A stretch of 64,000 nt of DNA. It comes from Thermostichus sp047461615 (lineage in GTDB: Bacteria; Cyanobacteriota; Cyanobacteriia; Thermostichales; Thermostichaceae). Location of the stretch: the NCBI RefSeq assembly GCF_047461615.1, contig NZ_JANSHI010000004.1:73518-137517 (forward strand), read 5' to 3'. The translations under genes were made by a program, and so were the position numbers. Shown in pieces: positions 7,416-16,505 of this stretch (the first letter of the stretch is position 1; each line of letters begins with the position of its first letter). The notes under the pieces were generated by a model that was not told the origin of the DNA, made no database searches, and worked only from the letters and a program-made list of their open reading frames with translations.

Positions 7416-9212
7416 TCAGGGTGAGACCGGCGTCTTCTCCTGGGGCAGGTTGGGATCCCTCCCTGGGAGAGGCTGGCGGTAGAGCGGCACGGTAAAGGTA
7501 ACGGTGGAGCCCAAGCCCTCTCCCAAGCTGTAGAAATGGATCTCCCCCCCCATTGCCTGCACCAGGCGTTGGCTGATGGCCAAGCCTAGGCCGGTGCCCC
7601 CGTACTGGCGAGTGGTGGAGCCATCTACCTGGGTAAAGGCCTGGAACAGCTTTTGCTGCTTTTCCAACGACACGCCGATCCCGGTGTCGATAACGCGAAT
7701 GCGGGCCATCCCCGGCTCGCCAGGCAGGAGGTCTGCTCGCACCGTTACCGAACCCTTGGGGGTAAACTTGATAGCATTGCCCACTAGGTTAAGCATCACC
7801 TGCAGCAGGCGTTGGTAGTCGCCATAGAGCAAAATGGGCTCCGCCCTGGGGGGCAGGTGAAAGCTGAGCTGCAATCCCTTTTGACTGGCCTGCAAACTGG
7901 TTTTGGCCTCCACATCCTTGAAGAGAGCTTGCAGGTCGCAGGGTTGAAACTGCAACTCCAGTTTGCCGGCTTCAATTTTGGCAATATCCAGCACGTCGTT
8001 GATTAAGGCCAACAGGTGCAGGGCAGAGCGGTAGGCTTCCTGCAAAAAGTCCAGCTCCTCTTCCCGGCTTTCGGCCATTCCATCCAGTACCAGCCTAATG
8101 AAGCCGATGATGCTGTTTAAAGGGGTGCGCAGCTCGTGGGAGGTGTTGGCCAGAAATTGGCTTTTGAGTTGGTTGGCCGATTCTGCTTGGGCGCGGGCCA
8201 GCTCTAGCTCTTTGTTTTTCTGAAGCAAGGTTTGGTTAGCCAGTTGCAGACGGGTGGCCAGTTGGCGACTTTGTTCGAGCAACCTGGCGTGGGCAATGGC
8301 AGTACCCAAGTAGGTGGCAATAATCTGCAGCAGCTGGAAGTGGCCGGTCTGCCAGGCAGGAGCTGTCTTGGGGGGCAGCACTTCTAGCCAAAGCAAGCTG
8401 TTGGGATGGCTGCGGTAGCACATGGCCACAGCGAGGTGGCGTTCTGTTACCACTGGCTCTTCCTGTCTAAGGGCCTGGAGCAAATGGGGGTGATCTCCTA
8501 GCCGCAGCGTCTGGTTGAGCAGCGAGGGAGTTTCCGGATAGCGGCGGTACTCGGCGTTAACCGTCAGGAAATCCTGTCCCACCTCGTAGAGGGCAAGTAG
8601 ACACCGATCCACCCCAAACAACTGCCCCAACTGTTCTACCGTCTGCTGGCACAGCTCGCGGATACCTGCCGAGTGGCCAATGCTGCGCAGAAGCTGAGCT
8701 GTAACCGCCTGGAGCGGCTCACCGTCCCTGAAGGAATAGGGCGACCTAGGAGTCTTGCTTGTCCCTCCAGCCAAGTTGAAGGGCGTTGCCCCCAGCACCC
8801 TGCCCACCACCGCAACAGCTACCACCTCCCCCTCTGTATCCCGCACGGGGTTGAGGCAAAGGTGCAAATGCAGCTTGTAGCGGAGCGAGAGGACTTGGCA
8901 TTCGTGCTGCAGGGGCTCCCCTGCCGCAAACACCTGGCTGAGCTTGGCTTGGTACTCCTCCCCGTTCACCAACTCCCATCCCTGCTGTCCGGCCACAATC
9001 TGCTGCGGGTAGATGCCGTAGCTCTCAGCGCCTTCCCAGTAAAAGCTTTGAAAGCGCTGCTGGCGATCCTGCGTGTAGAGGATGAGATCCGGTCGAAGCA
9101 CACCCACCTTGCTTTGAGCTTTGAAAAACCAAGCTCTTGGGATCCAGAACTTAGGTTTTTGCAGAGGAAGCTGAGGTAGTGGGGTTGGAGTCTCTGTCGG
9201 CAAGGCGGGCAA
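7416..9212 (-). CDS. Sensor histidine kinase with PAS-like and GAF domains
   Basis: 598 aa, no clear membrane helix, so a soluble sensor. In order: a PAS-like segment around residues 40-140 (LYTQDRQQRFQSFYWEGAE, NPVRDTEGEV), a GAF-like domain about 165-315 (GIRELCQQTVEQLGQLFGVDRC), a coiled coil 315-352, then HisKA with FLANTSHELRTPLNS (phospho-acceptor His359). The HATPase domain has N box NLVGNAIKFT, G1 DTGIGV and G2 GGTGLGLAI. No receiver domain or partner response regulator is nearby. The assigned ATG at 9212 overlaps the end of the upstream PIN-TRAM gene by 62 bases, so a later start such as a GTG near 9107 is possible. The signal sensed is unknown. Confidence 0.93.
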   Translation of the reverse strand: MPALPTETPTPLPQLPLQKPKFWIPRAWFFKAQSKVGVLRPDLILYTQDRQQRFQSFYWEGAESYGIYPQQIVAGQQGWELVNGEEYQAKLSQVFAAGEPLQHECQVLSLRYKLHLHLCLNPVRDTEGEVVAVAVVGRVLGATPFNLAGGTSKTPRSPYSFRDGEPLQAVTAQLLRSIGHSAGIRELCQQTVEQLGQLFGVDRCLLALYEVGQDFLTVNAEYRRYPETPSLLNQTLRLGDHPHLLQALRQEEPVVTERHLAVAMCYRSHPNSLLWLEVLPPKTAPAWQTGHFQLLQIIATYLGTAIAHARLLEQSRQLATRLQLANQTLLQKNKELELARAQAESANQLKSQFLANTSHELRTPLNSIIGFIRLVLDGMAESREEELDFLQEAYRSALHLLALINDVLDIAKIEAGKLELQFQPCDLQALFKDVEAKTSLQASQKGLQLSFHLPPRAEPILLYGDYQRLLQVMLNLVGNAIKFTPKGSVTVRADLLPGEPGMARIRVIDTGIGVSLEKQQKLFQAFTQVDGSTTRQYGGTGLGLAISQRLVQAMGGEIHFYSLGEGLGSTVTFTVPLYRQPLPGRDPNLPQEKTPVSP

Positions 9213-10257
9213 AGAGCATTCGCCCTGCCGAGGTCTGGATGGAGCCAGTAACCACGACCGAGCGAGTTTTGCCTACGGCCCGCTGTCCCTCTTCCACCAC
9301 CACCATCGTGCCATCTTCCAGATAGCCTACCCCCTGGCCTGGCTCCTTGCCCTCACGAGTAATCTTGATGTCGAAGCTATCGCCAGCGATGTAGATAGGC
9401 CGCAAAGCCTCGGCCAGCTCGTTGACATTCAGCACCTTGATCCCTTGCAGCAGAGCTACCTTCTTGAGGTTGTAATCAGTAGTTACCAGCGTCCCGCCCA
9501 CACTTTGGGCAAGGCGCACCAGCTTCTCGTCGACGGTGTTTAGGTCAGGGTAGTTGGCTTCGTGGATAACAAAGCAGTTGGGGTTGGCCTGGCGAAGGGC
9601 CTGCAGCGTATCCAGCCCCCTCCGACCCCGCTCCCGTTTTTGGGGATCGGCCTTGTCAGCAATGGCCTGTAGCTCGGCAATCACAAAGCGGGGAACGACT
9701 AGCGTTCCCTCCAGAAAGCCCTTCTCAATCAACTGAGCCACGCGCCCGTCAATGATGGAGCTGGTATCCAAAACCTTGGGGCTGGCTGCCACCACACTCC
9801 CTTCTGCTGCCGCCTGTAGGGCATAGTTAGGGTTGAATAGGCGCAACAGCGCCGGGCCGTGGGTATCGGCCAAACTCACTCCCAAGTAGGCAAAGGAGAG
9901 GCTAAAGAAGACAGAGGCCAGGGGTTCCAGAAAATTGTTCAGCTCCTGGGGCAGGGGCAGTAAATAGACAGGAGCCATAGCCAAGTTGGCAATCACCAGG
10001 CCAATGACCAATCCTACCGAGCGGCTAATCAACACATCCGGTGGCAGCGAGCGCACGTTGGCCTCGAAGCGGCGGTAGCCCCAGCGCACCAGGGATCCCA
10101 GCGCCAAACCTGCCAAGGCCCCAAAGCCGCCAGTAACCACGCGCGCCCCTTCGACGTTGGCTCCTTCAAGAGCAGCAGGGGGGAGCAAATCCAGGCCGTA
10201 GAACCCAAGGCCCGAGCCCGCTAAGATGAAGATTGCAATGAGTAAAATGTCCAACAT
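9151..10257 (-). CDS. Membrane-anchored PIN/TRAM-domain protein (YacL-like)
   Basis: 368 aa. The N-terminal ~135 residues hold about four hydrophobic helices (near 1-20, 40-60, 80-103 and 112-130). A PIN nuclease-type domain begins at VLDTSSIIDGR (Asp164 and Asp170 as likely metal ligands) with VVPRFVIAELQAIAD, DEKLVRLAQ and VTTDYNLKK. A C-terminal TRAM domain (roughly 290-355; EGKEPGQGVGYLEDGTMVVVEEG) is expected to bind RNA. This matches the conserved YacL family, found in cyanobacteria and Firmicutes; the substrate is not firmly established. The C-terminal tail overlaps the start of the histidine kinase gene. Confidence 0.9.
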   Translation of the reverse strand: MLDILLIAIFILAGSGLGFYGLDLLPPAALEGANVEGARVVTGGFGALAGLALGSLVRWGYRRFEANVRSLPPDVLISRSVGLVIGLVIANLAMAPVYLLPLPQELNNFLEPLASVFFSLSFAYLGVSLADTHGPALLRLFNPNYALQAAAEGSVVAASPKVLDTSSIIDGRVAQLIEKGFLEGTLVVPRFVIAELQAIADKADPQKRERGRRGLDTLQALRQANPNCFVIHEANYPDLNTVDEKLVRLAQSVGGTLVTTDYNLKKVALLQGIKVLNVNELAEALRPIYIAGDSFDIKITREGKEPGQGVGYLEDGTMVVVEEGQRAVGKTRSVVVTGSIQTSAGRMLFARLADRDSNPTTSASSAKT

Positions 10258-10462
10258 GGCGCGGAAAGTGCCCCTGCTGGGAATGGCAAGCTGTCAGCAA
10301 GGGGCAAACCTGCCCCCTATTCTAGTCTTCGGGCTGGAGGCGGATCTCCTCCCCAAACTCTAGAAAAAGGAGGCTATGCTGAAAAAGGGCGATCCCTGGC
10401 CGGCTTAAGTGCTAGTCAAGCTTAACGCCACCAATCAAGGTCTGAGCAAGCTAGAAGGAACC

Positions 10463-10705
10463 ATGGCCCAAACCCTAGAACTAACTGCCGAAAATGTGGA
10501 AAAAGTCCTCAACGAGCTGCGCCCCTATCTGCAAGCTGATGGCGGCAATGTAGAGCTGGTGGAGATCGATGGCCCAGTGGTGAAGCTGCGCCTGCAGGGG
10601 GCCTGTGGCGCCTGCCCCAGTTCTACCCTAACCCTGAAGATGGGCATTGAGCGCAAGTTGCGGGAGAGGATCCCCGACATCCTAGAAGTGGAGCAGGTGT
10701 TCTGA
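10463..10705 (+). CDS. nfuA: NifU C-terminal-domain iron-sulfur scaffold (Nfu)
   Basis: An 80-aa single-domain Nfu protein that carries and delivers Fe-S clusters; in cyanobacteria it is the main essential scaffold, including for photosystem I. The domain is complete: VEKVLNELRPYLQADGGNVELVEIDG, then KLRLQGACGACPSSTLTLKMGIE with the cluster-binding CGAC pair (CxxC), and the ERIPDILEVEQVF end. The frame is open further upstream to 10409, but the ATG at 10463 follows GAAGGAACC and gives the standard N-terminus MAQTLELTAENVE. Confidence 0.94.
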   Translation: MAQTLELTAENVEKVLNELRPYLQADGGNVELVEIDGPVVKLRLQGACGACPSSTLTLKMGIERKLRERIPDILEVEQVF

Positions 10706-10785
10706 GGATCCCTGCCCCGAGGACTTTGGGCTGAATTCCCCTCTCTTGCGAGGGTAGCTGTCTCCTCTTTTGTTGTTGCCAGCAC

Positions 10786-11886
10786 ATGCCGATTCTTCTC
10801 TCCATCGCCATCCTAGCCCTCCTCATTCTGGTGCACGAGGCGGGCCACTTCGCAGCAGCCAAACTACAAGGGATCCACGTCAACTGCTTTTCGCTGGGGT
10901 TTGGCCCCGTGCTGTGGCGCTACCAGGGCAAGGAAACAGAGTATGCCATTCGCGCGCTGCCCTTGGGAGGCTACGTAGGGTTTCCTGACGATGACGAGCG
11001 CTCCCCCTACCCCCCCGATGACCCGAATCTCTTGAAAAACCGCCCCCTTGCAGATCGCCTGGTGGTGATGAGTGCCGGAGTGCTGGCCAACTTGGCCTTT
11101 GCCTACCTGGTGCTGGTGCTGACGTTTGCTCTGCTGGGGATCCCCTCGGTTACCCGCATCCAGCCCGGCATTCTCATTGCTCAGGTAATGCCAGGTAGCC
11201 CGGCAGAGCGGGCGGGCCTGCAGGCAGAAGATGTGGTGCTGCGGGCAGCTGACCACGACTACAGCGACCTTGCCGATGCTGCCTCGGCCTTGGCGGCCCT
11301 CAACGATTTTCAGACGCTCATCCGCAGTAGCGCAAACCAACCCGTTCCCCTGCAGGTGCGACGAAGGGAAAAAGAAGCGCTGCTGGAGATTACCGTAATC
11401 CCGGAGCGGCAAGGGGAGAAAGTAGCCATCGGGGTTAGCCTAGCGCCCAATCAGGAGGTGAACCTGCGCCCCGCCCAAAACCTGGGGGAGATCCTGACGG
11501 AAGCTGGAAACGCCTACCAGCGCTTGGTGACGATGAATCTCACTGGCCTGCAGGAGCTGCTGCGGAACTTCCAAAACACCGCTACTCAGATATCCGGGCC
11601 GGTGGGGATCGTCAAAATTGGCGCAGACCTAGCGCGGGATGACGTTGCCAGCTTGTTGAATTTCACTGCCTTGATCAGCATCAACTTGGCCGTCCTTAAC
11701 CTGTTGCCCCTCCCTGGCTTGGATGGAGGCCACATTGCCTTTTTGATCTTGGAAGCCATCCGTGGCCAGCGGCTGCCCAGGGAGGTCGAAGAGCGGGTGA
11801 TGCAGACAGGCTTGGCGCTTCTCCTGGGGCTGGGAGTGTTCCTAATCTTCAAAGATACTCTTGCCATTGTCACCGGGTCGGGCTAG
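10786..11886 (+). CDS. rseP: RIP-type zinc metalloprotease RseP (site-2 protease)
   Basis: An intramembrane protease of 366 aa. The zinc motif HEAGH lies at residues 17-21 inside the first transmembrane helix (LSIAILALLILVHEAGHF). A PDZ domain follows (roughly 125-200: IAQVMPGSPAERAGLQAEDVVL). The third metal ligand is in the C-terminal helix segment NLLPLPGLDGGH. Other family marks are SLGFGPVLWRYQGKETEYAIRALPLGGYV and the IFKD end. It should cut membrane-anchored substrates such as anti-sigma factors or signal-peptide remnants. The cyanobacterial substrate is unknown. Its stop lies 6 bases before the nth ATG. Confidence 0.95.
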   Translation: MPILLSIAILALLILVHEAGHFAAAKLQGIHVNCFSLGFGPVLWRYQGKETEYAIRALPLGGYVGFPDDDERSPYPPDDPNLLKNRPLADRLVVMSAGVLANLAFAYLVLVLTFALLGIPSVTRIQPGILIAQVMPGSPAERAGLQAEDVVLRAADHDYSDLADAASALAALNDFQTLIRSSANQPVPLQVRRREKEALLEITVIPERQGEKVAIGVSLAPNQEVNLRPAQNLGEILTEAGNAYQRLVTMNLTGLQELLRNFQNTATQISGPVGIVKIGADLARDDVASLLNFTALISINLAVLNLLPLPGLDGGHIAFLILEAIRGQRLPREVEERVMQTGLALLLGLGVFLIFKDTLAIVTGSG

Positions 11887-11892
11887 TTGCCA

Positions 11893-12561
11893 ATGACCAG
11901 CAAGCGGGCTTTGCGCCAAAGAGCCTTGGAGATTTTGCTGCGCCTGAAGCGCCATTACCCCAACTCCAAGTGTACTCTCCACTACCAGACGCCGCTGCAA
12001 CTGCTGGTGGCGACGATTTTGTCAGCCCAGTGCACTGACGAGCGGGTTAACCAGGTAACCCCAGAGCTGTTTCGCCGCTTCCCCGATGCCCAGGCTCTGG
12101 CCACAGCCCCGCGGGAGGAGATTGAGGCTCTAATTCGGCCCACCGGCTTCTACCGCAACAAGGCCAAACACATCCAAGAGGCCTGCCGCAAGATCTTGAC
12201 AGACTTTGGCGGCCAGGTGCCGCGCACCATGCCGGAGTTGCTCACCCTGCCAGGAGTGGCCCGCAAGACGGCCAACGTGGTACTAGCCCATGCCTTTGGC
12301 ATTAACGCTGGCGTAACGGTCGATACCCACGTCAAGCGCCTCAGCCGCCGCCTTGGCCTTACCGAGCACGAGGACCCCGTGCGCATTGAGCGGGATCTCA
12401 TGCAGCTGCTGCCGCAGGTGGATTGGGAGAATTGGTCCCTTCGCCTTATCGAGCATGGCCGAGCCATCTGCACCGCCCGCCAGCCTCTCTGCCAGCAGTG
12501 CTTCCTAGCTGATCTCTGCCCCACTGCCTCCCTTCTAAAGCCGGAGGCAGCTGCCAATTGA
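11893..12561 (+). CDS. nth: Endonuclease III (DNA glycosylase/AP lyase)
   Basis: Base-excision repair enzyme that removes oxidised pyrimidines and nicks the abasic site. The helix-hairpin-helix LTLPGVARKTANVVL carries the catalytic Lys125 (numbered from this ATG) and VDTHVKR carries the catalytic Asp144. The C-terminal 4Fe-4S loop is intact with spacing Cx6Cx2Cx5C (ICTARQPLCQQCFLADLC). Length is 222 aa. A TTG at 11887 directly after the rseP stop could add two residues; the ATG at 11893 is preferred. It is probably translated with rseP from one message. Confidence 0.96.
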   Translation: MTSKRALRQRALEILLRLKRHYPNSKCTLHYQTPLQLLVATILSAQCTDERVNQVTPELFRRFPDAQALATAPREEIEALIRPTGFYRNKAKHIQEACRKILTDFGGQVPRTMPELLTLPGVARKTANVVLAHAFGINAGVTVDTHVKRLSRRLGLTEHEDPVRIERDLMQLLPQVDWENWSLRLIEHGRAICTARQPLCQQCFLADLCPTASLLKPEAAAN

Positions 12562-12631
12562 AATCCGCAGGAGCTGGCCCTCTCTCCGGAGGGAGTCCTC
12601 AAGCCCCTGCTTTGGCATGAGCGCGGTCACG

Positions 12632-13177
12632 CTACCCCAGCATCACCTTGGGAGAGAGCAACAGCGTCAGGGATCCCTGGCCACAATCAATGCGCCCTTG
12701 AGCAAAGCGCACGCGAGCCAGGCCTGCTTTCTTGAGGGTAATGGCCTCGGGATGGGCTGGCTGTAGCCCAATGGCTGCCTGTACCCAGAGGCTCAGATCC
12801 GGCTGGTGGCCAACTACCGCCAGCGAGGTGAAGGGATCCCGCTCTGTCTGCCAGCGCACCAAGTCGGCAAAGCTGCCGCCGGGGGCCAACGGCTCAAACA
12901 CTTCCAGGGCTTCGGCCAAGTTCTCGTCCACGAAGATCTCTGCCGTCTGCCGCGCTCTGACCAGAGGACTGGTGAGCAGGAGATCCCACTTCCAGCCCAT
13001 GCTCCTGAGCTGGCGGGCAATTTTGCGACAGCGCTGGCGGCCTTTATCCGTTAGGGCGCGCAGGCTATCCTCCTTCCCTGGTTGGGGCTCTTCGGCTATG
13101 CCGTGGCGAACAAAATCCACGGTCACTGCCCTGCCTGTTACCTGACTGTTGTCGTCTGGTTCAAGCTCAAACACCAT
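12632..13177 (-). CDS. sixA: Phosphohistidine phosphatase SixA-like
   Basis: A small histidine phosphatase-superfamily protein. The RHG motif is in VDFVRHGIAEE, with the second family elements in LLTSPLVRARQTAEI and the second catalytic His in VVGHQPDLS. SixA removes phosphate from phosphohistidine, for example on HPt domains or the nitrogen-PTS protein NPr. The target here is unknown. ATG at 13177 (MVFELEPDD) is chosen over a start at 13198. The gene converges on nth and diverges from trxA. Confidence 0.88.
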   Translation of the reverse strand: MVFELEPDDNSQVTGRAVTVDFVRHGIAEEPQPGKEDSLRALTDKGRQRCRKIARQLRSMGWKWDLLLTSPLVRARQTAEIFVDENLAEALEVFEPLAPGGSFADLVRWQTERDPFTSLAVVGHQPDLSLWVQAAIGLQPAHPEAITLKKAGLARVRFAQGRIDCGQGSLTLLLSPKVMLG

Positions 13178-13305
13178 CGGCACCCGGCAACCTTTCACGT
13201 TTCTCCTAGGATACCTTGCCCTGCTCGGGAAAAGCCCAGTGGCGACCCTAGTTGTGGTACGATGATAAACAGGATACTAAATGATGTTTTAGGAGTTCCC
13301 CAGGC

Positions 13306-13647
13306 ATGTCTGCGGCAATAGACATTGCTGATGCTACCTTTGAAGCCGAGGTGCTGCGCAGTGAGATTCCAGTTTTGGTTGATTTTTGGGCACCCTGGTG
13401 CGGCCCTTGCCGGCTGGTAGCTCCTGTGGTGCAGGAGATAGCAGAGCAGTATGCTGGTAAAATCAAGGTTGTAAAAATCAATACCGACGAAAATCCCCAA
13501 ACTGCCAGTCAGTACGGCATTCGGAGTATTCCTACCCTGATTCTCTTCAAAGGTGGCCAAAAGGTAGATGTGGTGGTTGGCGCCGTTCCCAAGGCAACGC
13601 TGACCACGATTTTGGAAAAGCACCTTGGAACCTCTGCTGAGGGCTAG
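13306..13647 (+). CDS. trxA: Thioredoxin
   Basis: A 113-aa thioredoxin. The active site WCGPC is at residues 31-35 within DFWAPWCGPCRLVAPV. The cis-proline loop is SIPTLILFKGG. It is cytosolic and reduces disulfides in metabolic and regulatory targets, and can supply the Bcp peroxiredoxin encoded at 1.3 kb. The ATG at 13306 is preceded by TTAGGAG about 13 bases upstream. It is followed about 80 bases later by the LOG-family gene. Confidence 0.96.
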   Translation: MSAAIDIADATFEAEVLRSEIPVLVDFWAPWCGPCRLVAPVVQEIAEQYAGKIKVVKINTDENPQTASQYGIRSIPTLILFKGGQKVDVVVGAVPKATLTTILEKHLGTSAEG

Positions 13648-13728
13648 GGTTTTGGCCAAGACCAGGGATCTTGCCGGCTCTCCACCAGAAGGCAAGTACC
13701 CCAGCCGGGGGAGCTTATTGCAGTAAAA

Positions 13729-14832
13729 GTGGGTAAAAGAAGTAGACAGAGGATTCTGGATCCCAGCTTGACGGATTCTCTTTCCTTGCTGCTGCAAGAG
13801 ATTTTTTCCAGTGCGGAAGCTCGTCTCAAGCAGTCACACCACCCCAACCGAACAGCTTGGTTGCGGATCTTGCGGTCGCTGCAGCGGATGGGATCCCTGA
13901 AGCTCAGCCGTCTGGACGCCAAGATCCTGGCAGCTACGCTTGAGGATCTGGAGCAGGGTTTTGCCACCTTCCAAAACTACACCCATCGGCGCAAGGTAAC
14001 AGTCTTTGGCTCGGCGCGTCTAGGGGAGGACAGCCCCGAGTACCAGCAGGCGCAGCTATTTGCCCACCGCATTAGTCAGCTGGGCTTCATGGTGCTGACA
14101 GGGGGCGGCGGCGGCATCATGGAAGCCGGTAACCGGGGGGCGGGGCAAGAAAACTCGTTTGGGCTGAATATTCAGCTGCCCTTTGAGCAGGTAGCCAACC
14201 CTTTCATTGCCGCCAGCGACCGGGTCATTAACTTTAAGTACTTCTTTTCTCGCAAACTTTTCTTTGTCAAGGAAACAGATGCCCTAGTGCTGTTTCCTGG
14301 CGGCTTTGGCACCCAGGATGAGGCTTTTGAGTGTCTGACCCTGATGCAGACCGGGAAGACCAAGCTGATGCCGCTGGTGCTGGTGGACAGGCAAGGCGGC
14401 TGCTACTGGAAAGAATGGGATGAATATGTGCGAGAGCACCTGCTCAGCCGCGGCTTAATCAGCCCCGAGGATCTCCACCTTTACTCCCTAACTGACGATG
14501 TCGGGGAGGCCTGTCAGCAGATCGTCGATTTCTATCGCATCTTTCACAGCAATCGCTACGTGCGGGAGCTTTTGGTTTTGCGCTTAAACACCAAGCTTTC
14601 ACCGGAAGCCCTAGAAATTTTAAACCAAGAGTTTGCTGACATTCTCGAGTCGGGCCGGATTGAGCAAACAGAGGCTCTGCCCGAGGAAGCTGAGGAAGAC
14701 ATTGCCCATCTGCCGCGGCTAGTAATGCGCTTTAACCAGCGCAGCTTTGGGCGGCTGTGGCAAATGGTGCGCCGAATCAACAAGCTCCCTCCCGAAGGGT
14801 CAGAGCCTTTGATGCAATCTGAACAAAAGTAG
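13729..14832 (+). CDS. LOG-family (TIGR00730-like) Rossmann protein
   Basis: 367 aa starting at GTG. The central domain (about 85-270) has the two LOG-family signatures: LTGGGGGIMEAGNRGA, and PGGFGTQDEAFE, the PGGxGTxxE motif. Proteins with this core include cytokinin-activating phosphoribohydrolases (LOG) and nucleotide-monophosphate nucleosidases; older annotations call them lysine decarboxylases. The helical N-terminal ~80 residues and C-terminal ~90 residues are longer than in the minimal LOG enzymes, as in the larger cyanobacterial forms. I cannot assign the substrate. Confidence 0.88.
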   Translation: MGKRSRQRILDPSLTDSLSLLLQEIFSSAEARLKQSHHPNRTAWLRILRSLQRMGSLKLSRLDAKILAATLEDLEQGFATFQNYTHRRKVTVFGSARLGEDSPEYQQAQLFAHRISQLGFMVLTGGGGGIMEAGNRGAGQENSFGLNIQLPFEQVANPFIAASDRVINFKYFFSRKLFFVKETDALVLFPGGFGTQDEAFECLTLMQTGKTKLMPLVLVDRQGGCYWKEWDEYVREHLLSRGLISPEDLHLYSLTDDVGEACQQIVDFYRIFHSNRYVRELLVLRLNTKLSPEALEILNQEFADILESGRIEQTEALPEEAEEDIAHLPRLVMRFNQRSFGRLWQMVRRINKLPPEGSEPLMQSEQK

Positions 14833-14843
14833 CATCAATCCCA

Positions 14844-15632
14844 ATGGGCCGGTTGTTTGTCAAAATCTGCGGCATCACGCGGCAGGATCAGGCCGAAGCC
14901 ATTGCGGCGCTGGGGGTAAGCGCCCTAGGGTTTGTGGCCGTGCCCAACACGCCGCGCTATTTGCCTCTTTCGGCAGCGCGCTGGGTGGGATCCCTGCCCC
15001 GCCATGTGGAAAAGGTAGGGGTTTTTCTGGATCAGGATCCCGGCACCATCGCCACCTGGGTGGAAACGGCTGGCCTCACGGCTGTTCAGCTTCACGGCCA
15101 GGAATCTCCAGAGATGTGTCGGCAACTGGGAGAGTGGCTCCCCGGCATCCGCCGCATCAAGGCCCTGCGCATCCGGTGCCCAGCAGACCTGGAGGTGGCC
15201 GACCTCTACCGCGACTGTGTAGAGACCTTACTGCTGGATGCCTATCACCCCCAACGAGCAGGTGGCACTGGGCAAACGCTCAACTGGTCGGAACTGGCCT
15301 CCTGCTCTCTGCCCTTGCCCTGGCTCCTGGCCGGTGGCCTCAGCCCAGACAATGTTCTGCAAGCGCTCAGCCACCTTCAGCCTGCCGGCATCGATCTCTC
15401 CAGCGGTGTCGAACGCCAGCCGGGCGACAAAGACCTAGACAAAGTCCGGCGTCTGCTGCAGCAGTTAGCATCCCAAGGTTGGGCAATCGCCCCTGGCCAG
15501 TCTCAACCCCCTGCAAGCCAGGGAGGCTCGCGCCCGATCCCTACTGCAGGGATCGAAGGTTCAGCCCTGGCTCAAACCTCACCTCTTTCACCTCTCCAAA
15601 CCGTCCCATCAGTCCCAGAGGGCGGTCGTTGA
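14844..15632 (+). CDS. trpF: Phosphoribosylanthranilate isomerase with C-terminal extension
   Basis: Catalyses the Amadori rearrangement of phosphoribosylanthranilate to CdRP in tryptophan synthesis. The TIM barrel starts VKICGITRQDQAEA with the general-base Cys9. Later motifs are LGFVAVPNTPRYL, VGVFLDQDP, QLHGQESP, LLLDAYHPQRAGGTGQTLNW (catalytic Asp) and LLAGGLSPDNV, ending in the phosphate-binding GIDLSSGVE. The barrel ends near residue 208, but the frame runs on to 262 aa with a Pro/Ser/Gly-rich tail. The last 92 bases overlap the 3' end of the opposite-strand rodZ-like gene. It stands alone, as is usual in cyanobacteria. Confidence 0.95.
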   Translation: MGRLFVKICGITRQDQAEAIAALGVSALGFVAVPNTPRYLPLSAARWVGSLPRHVEKVGVFLDQDPGTIATWVETAGLTAVQLHGQESPEMCRQLGEWLPGIRRIKALRIRCPADLEVADLYRDCVETLLLDAYHPQRAGGTGQTLNWSELASCSLPLPWLLAGGLSPDNVLQALSHLQPAGIDLSSGVERQPGDKDLDKVRRLLQQLASQGWAIAPGQSQPPASQGGSRPIPTAGIEGSALAQTSPLSPLQTVPSVPEGGR

Positions 15633-16389
15633 AGGTCACCAGCACCCCGCCCGCATTGCCAGTGCGCAGCACAATCGATCGCTCGGCCTCCCAGTTCAGC
15701 TCCGCCCCTGGCTGTAGGGTAGCCTCAAAAACAGTTTTTCCGTCGGCAATAACCCGCAGCCAAGAAGGATGTTCCACCACGCGAATACCAAGGCGCACTG
15801 GCTTGCGCTGCTGGGCTTCCAAGACGTCGGGGAAAACCCCCTCGATGCGCGTCCATTGCTCTAGGGTAGGAAACATCTGGCGAAGGGTCGGCTCGGGGTC
15901 TGGCTTGCGCTCAGAGGAGTTGGCCGCCGGCGGCTGTAGCTGGGCTCCCTCACCGCCCGAACGGCTAGCTAGCCACTGCCCAAAGGGATTGCCCCTGCTC
16001 TCCAAAAAAGCCGACAGCCCTCCCACCGCCAGCACGACTAGCCCCACATAGGCAGCCCAGAGGTGGAAGGGGCGCAAAGCAAAGGCGGGCTGTTCGCCAA
16101 CAGCAGTTCGCGGAGGTGAGGCAGAGGGCATTTTGGCCGATAGCAGCGGCAACGCTTGCCGAGATAGCCTTTCGCCATCCAGCCCTAGGTAGTTGGCGTA
16201 GCGTTTAATGAAGCCTTGCACGTAGACTGGCTCCGGCAAGCGGCTTAAGTCGGCTTCCTCCAGGGCCTGCAGGTATTGGGAGCGGATGAAGGTATCGTTA
16301 GCTACCTCTGTCAACGTCAGCCCCCGTGCCTCCCGTGTTTGCCGCAACAGGGATCCCACGGCCTCTAGAGAGTGTGCTGGCTCTTGCAT
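15541..16389 (-). CDS. RodZ-like helix-turn-helix membrane protein
   Basis: 282 aa with the RodZ layout. N-terminal HTH_25 domain (residues 8-75: SLLRQTREARGLTLTEVANDT, QYLQALEEADLSRLPEPVYVQGFIKRYANYLG), one transmembrane helix near 110-130 (LWAAYVGLVVLAVGGLSAFL), a proline/serine-rich linker, and a C-terminal beta domain (DUF4115-like: WLRVIADGKTVFEATLQPGAELNWEA). RodZ links the MreB cytoskeleton to the cell-wall elongation machinery. The function here is inferred from architecture. Its 3' end overlaps the tail of trpF by 92 bases. Confidence 0.85.
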   Translation of the reverse strand: MQEPAHSLEAVGSLLRQTREARGLTLTEVANDTFIRSQYLQALEEADLSRLPEPVYVQGFIKRYANYLGLDGERLSRQALPLLSAKMPSASPPRTAVGEQPAFALRPFHLWAAYVGLVVLAVGGLSAFLESRGNPFGQWLASRSGGEGAQLQPPAANSSERKPDPEPTLRQMFPTLEQWTRIEGVFPDVLEAQQRKPVRLGIRVVEHPSWLRVIADGKTVFEATLQPGAELNWEAERSIVLRTGNAGGVLVTFNDRPLGLMGRFGEVKEVRFEPGLNLRSLQ

Positions 16390-16505
16390 CGCTGCTTACC
16401 TGTGAATGCACACTCAGGTGACATCCTCCCCCTCAATTCACGGGAGATACCTAACACGCATATGGTAACGTACCCCAAGACGGGATCCTTGCAGATCGCG
16501 CTCCC

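Noticed and set aside
13195..13797. 200-aa minus-strand frame over trxA
   Set aside because: Antisense to thioredoxin with its intact WCGPC site; composition not protein-like.
15116..16051. 311-aa plus-strand frame over trpF and the rodZ-like gene
   Set aside because: Pro/Ser/Arg-rich frame-shifted reading of real genes.
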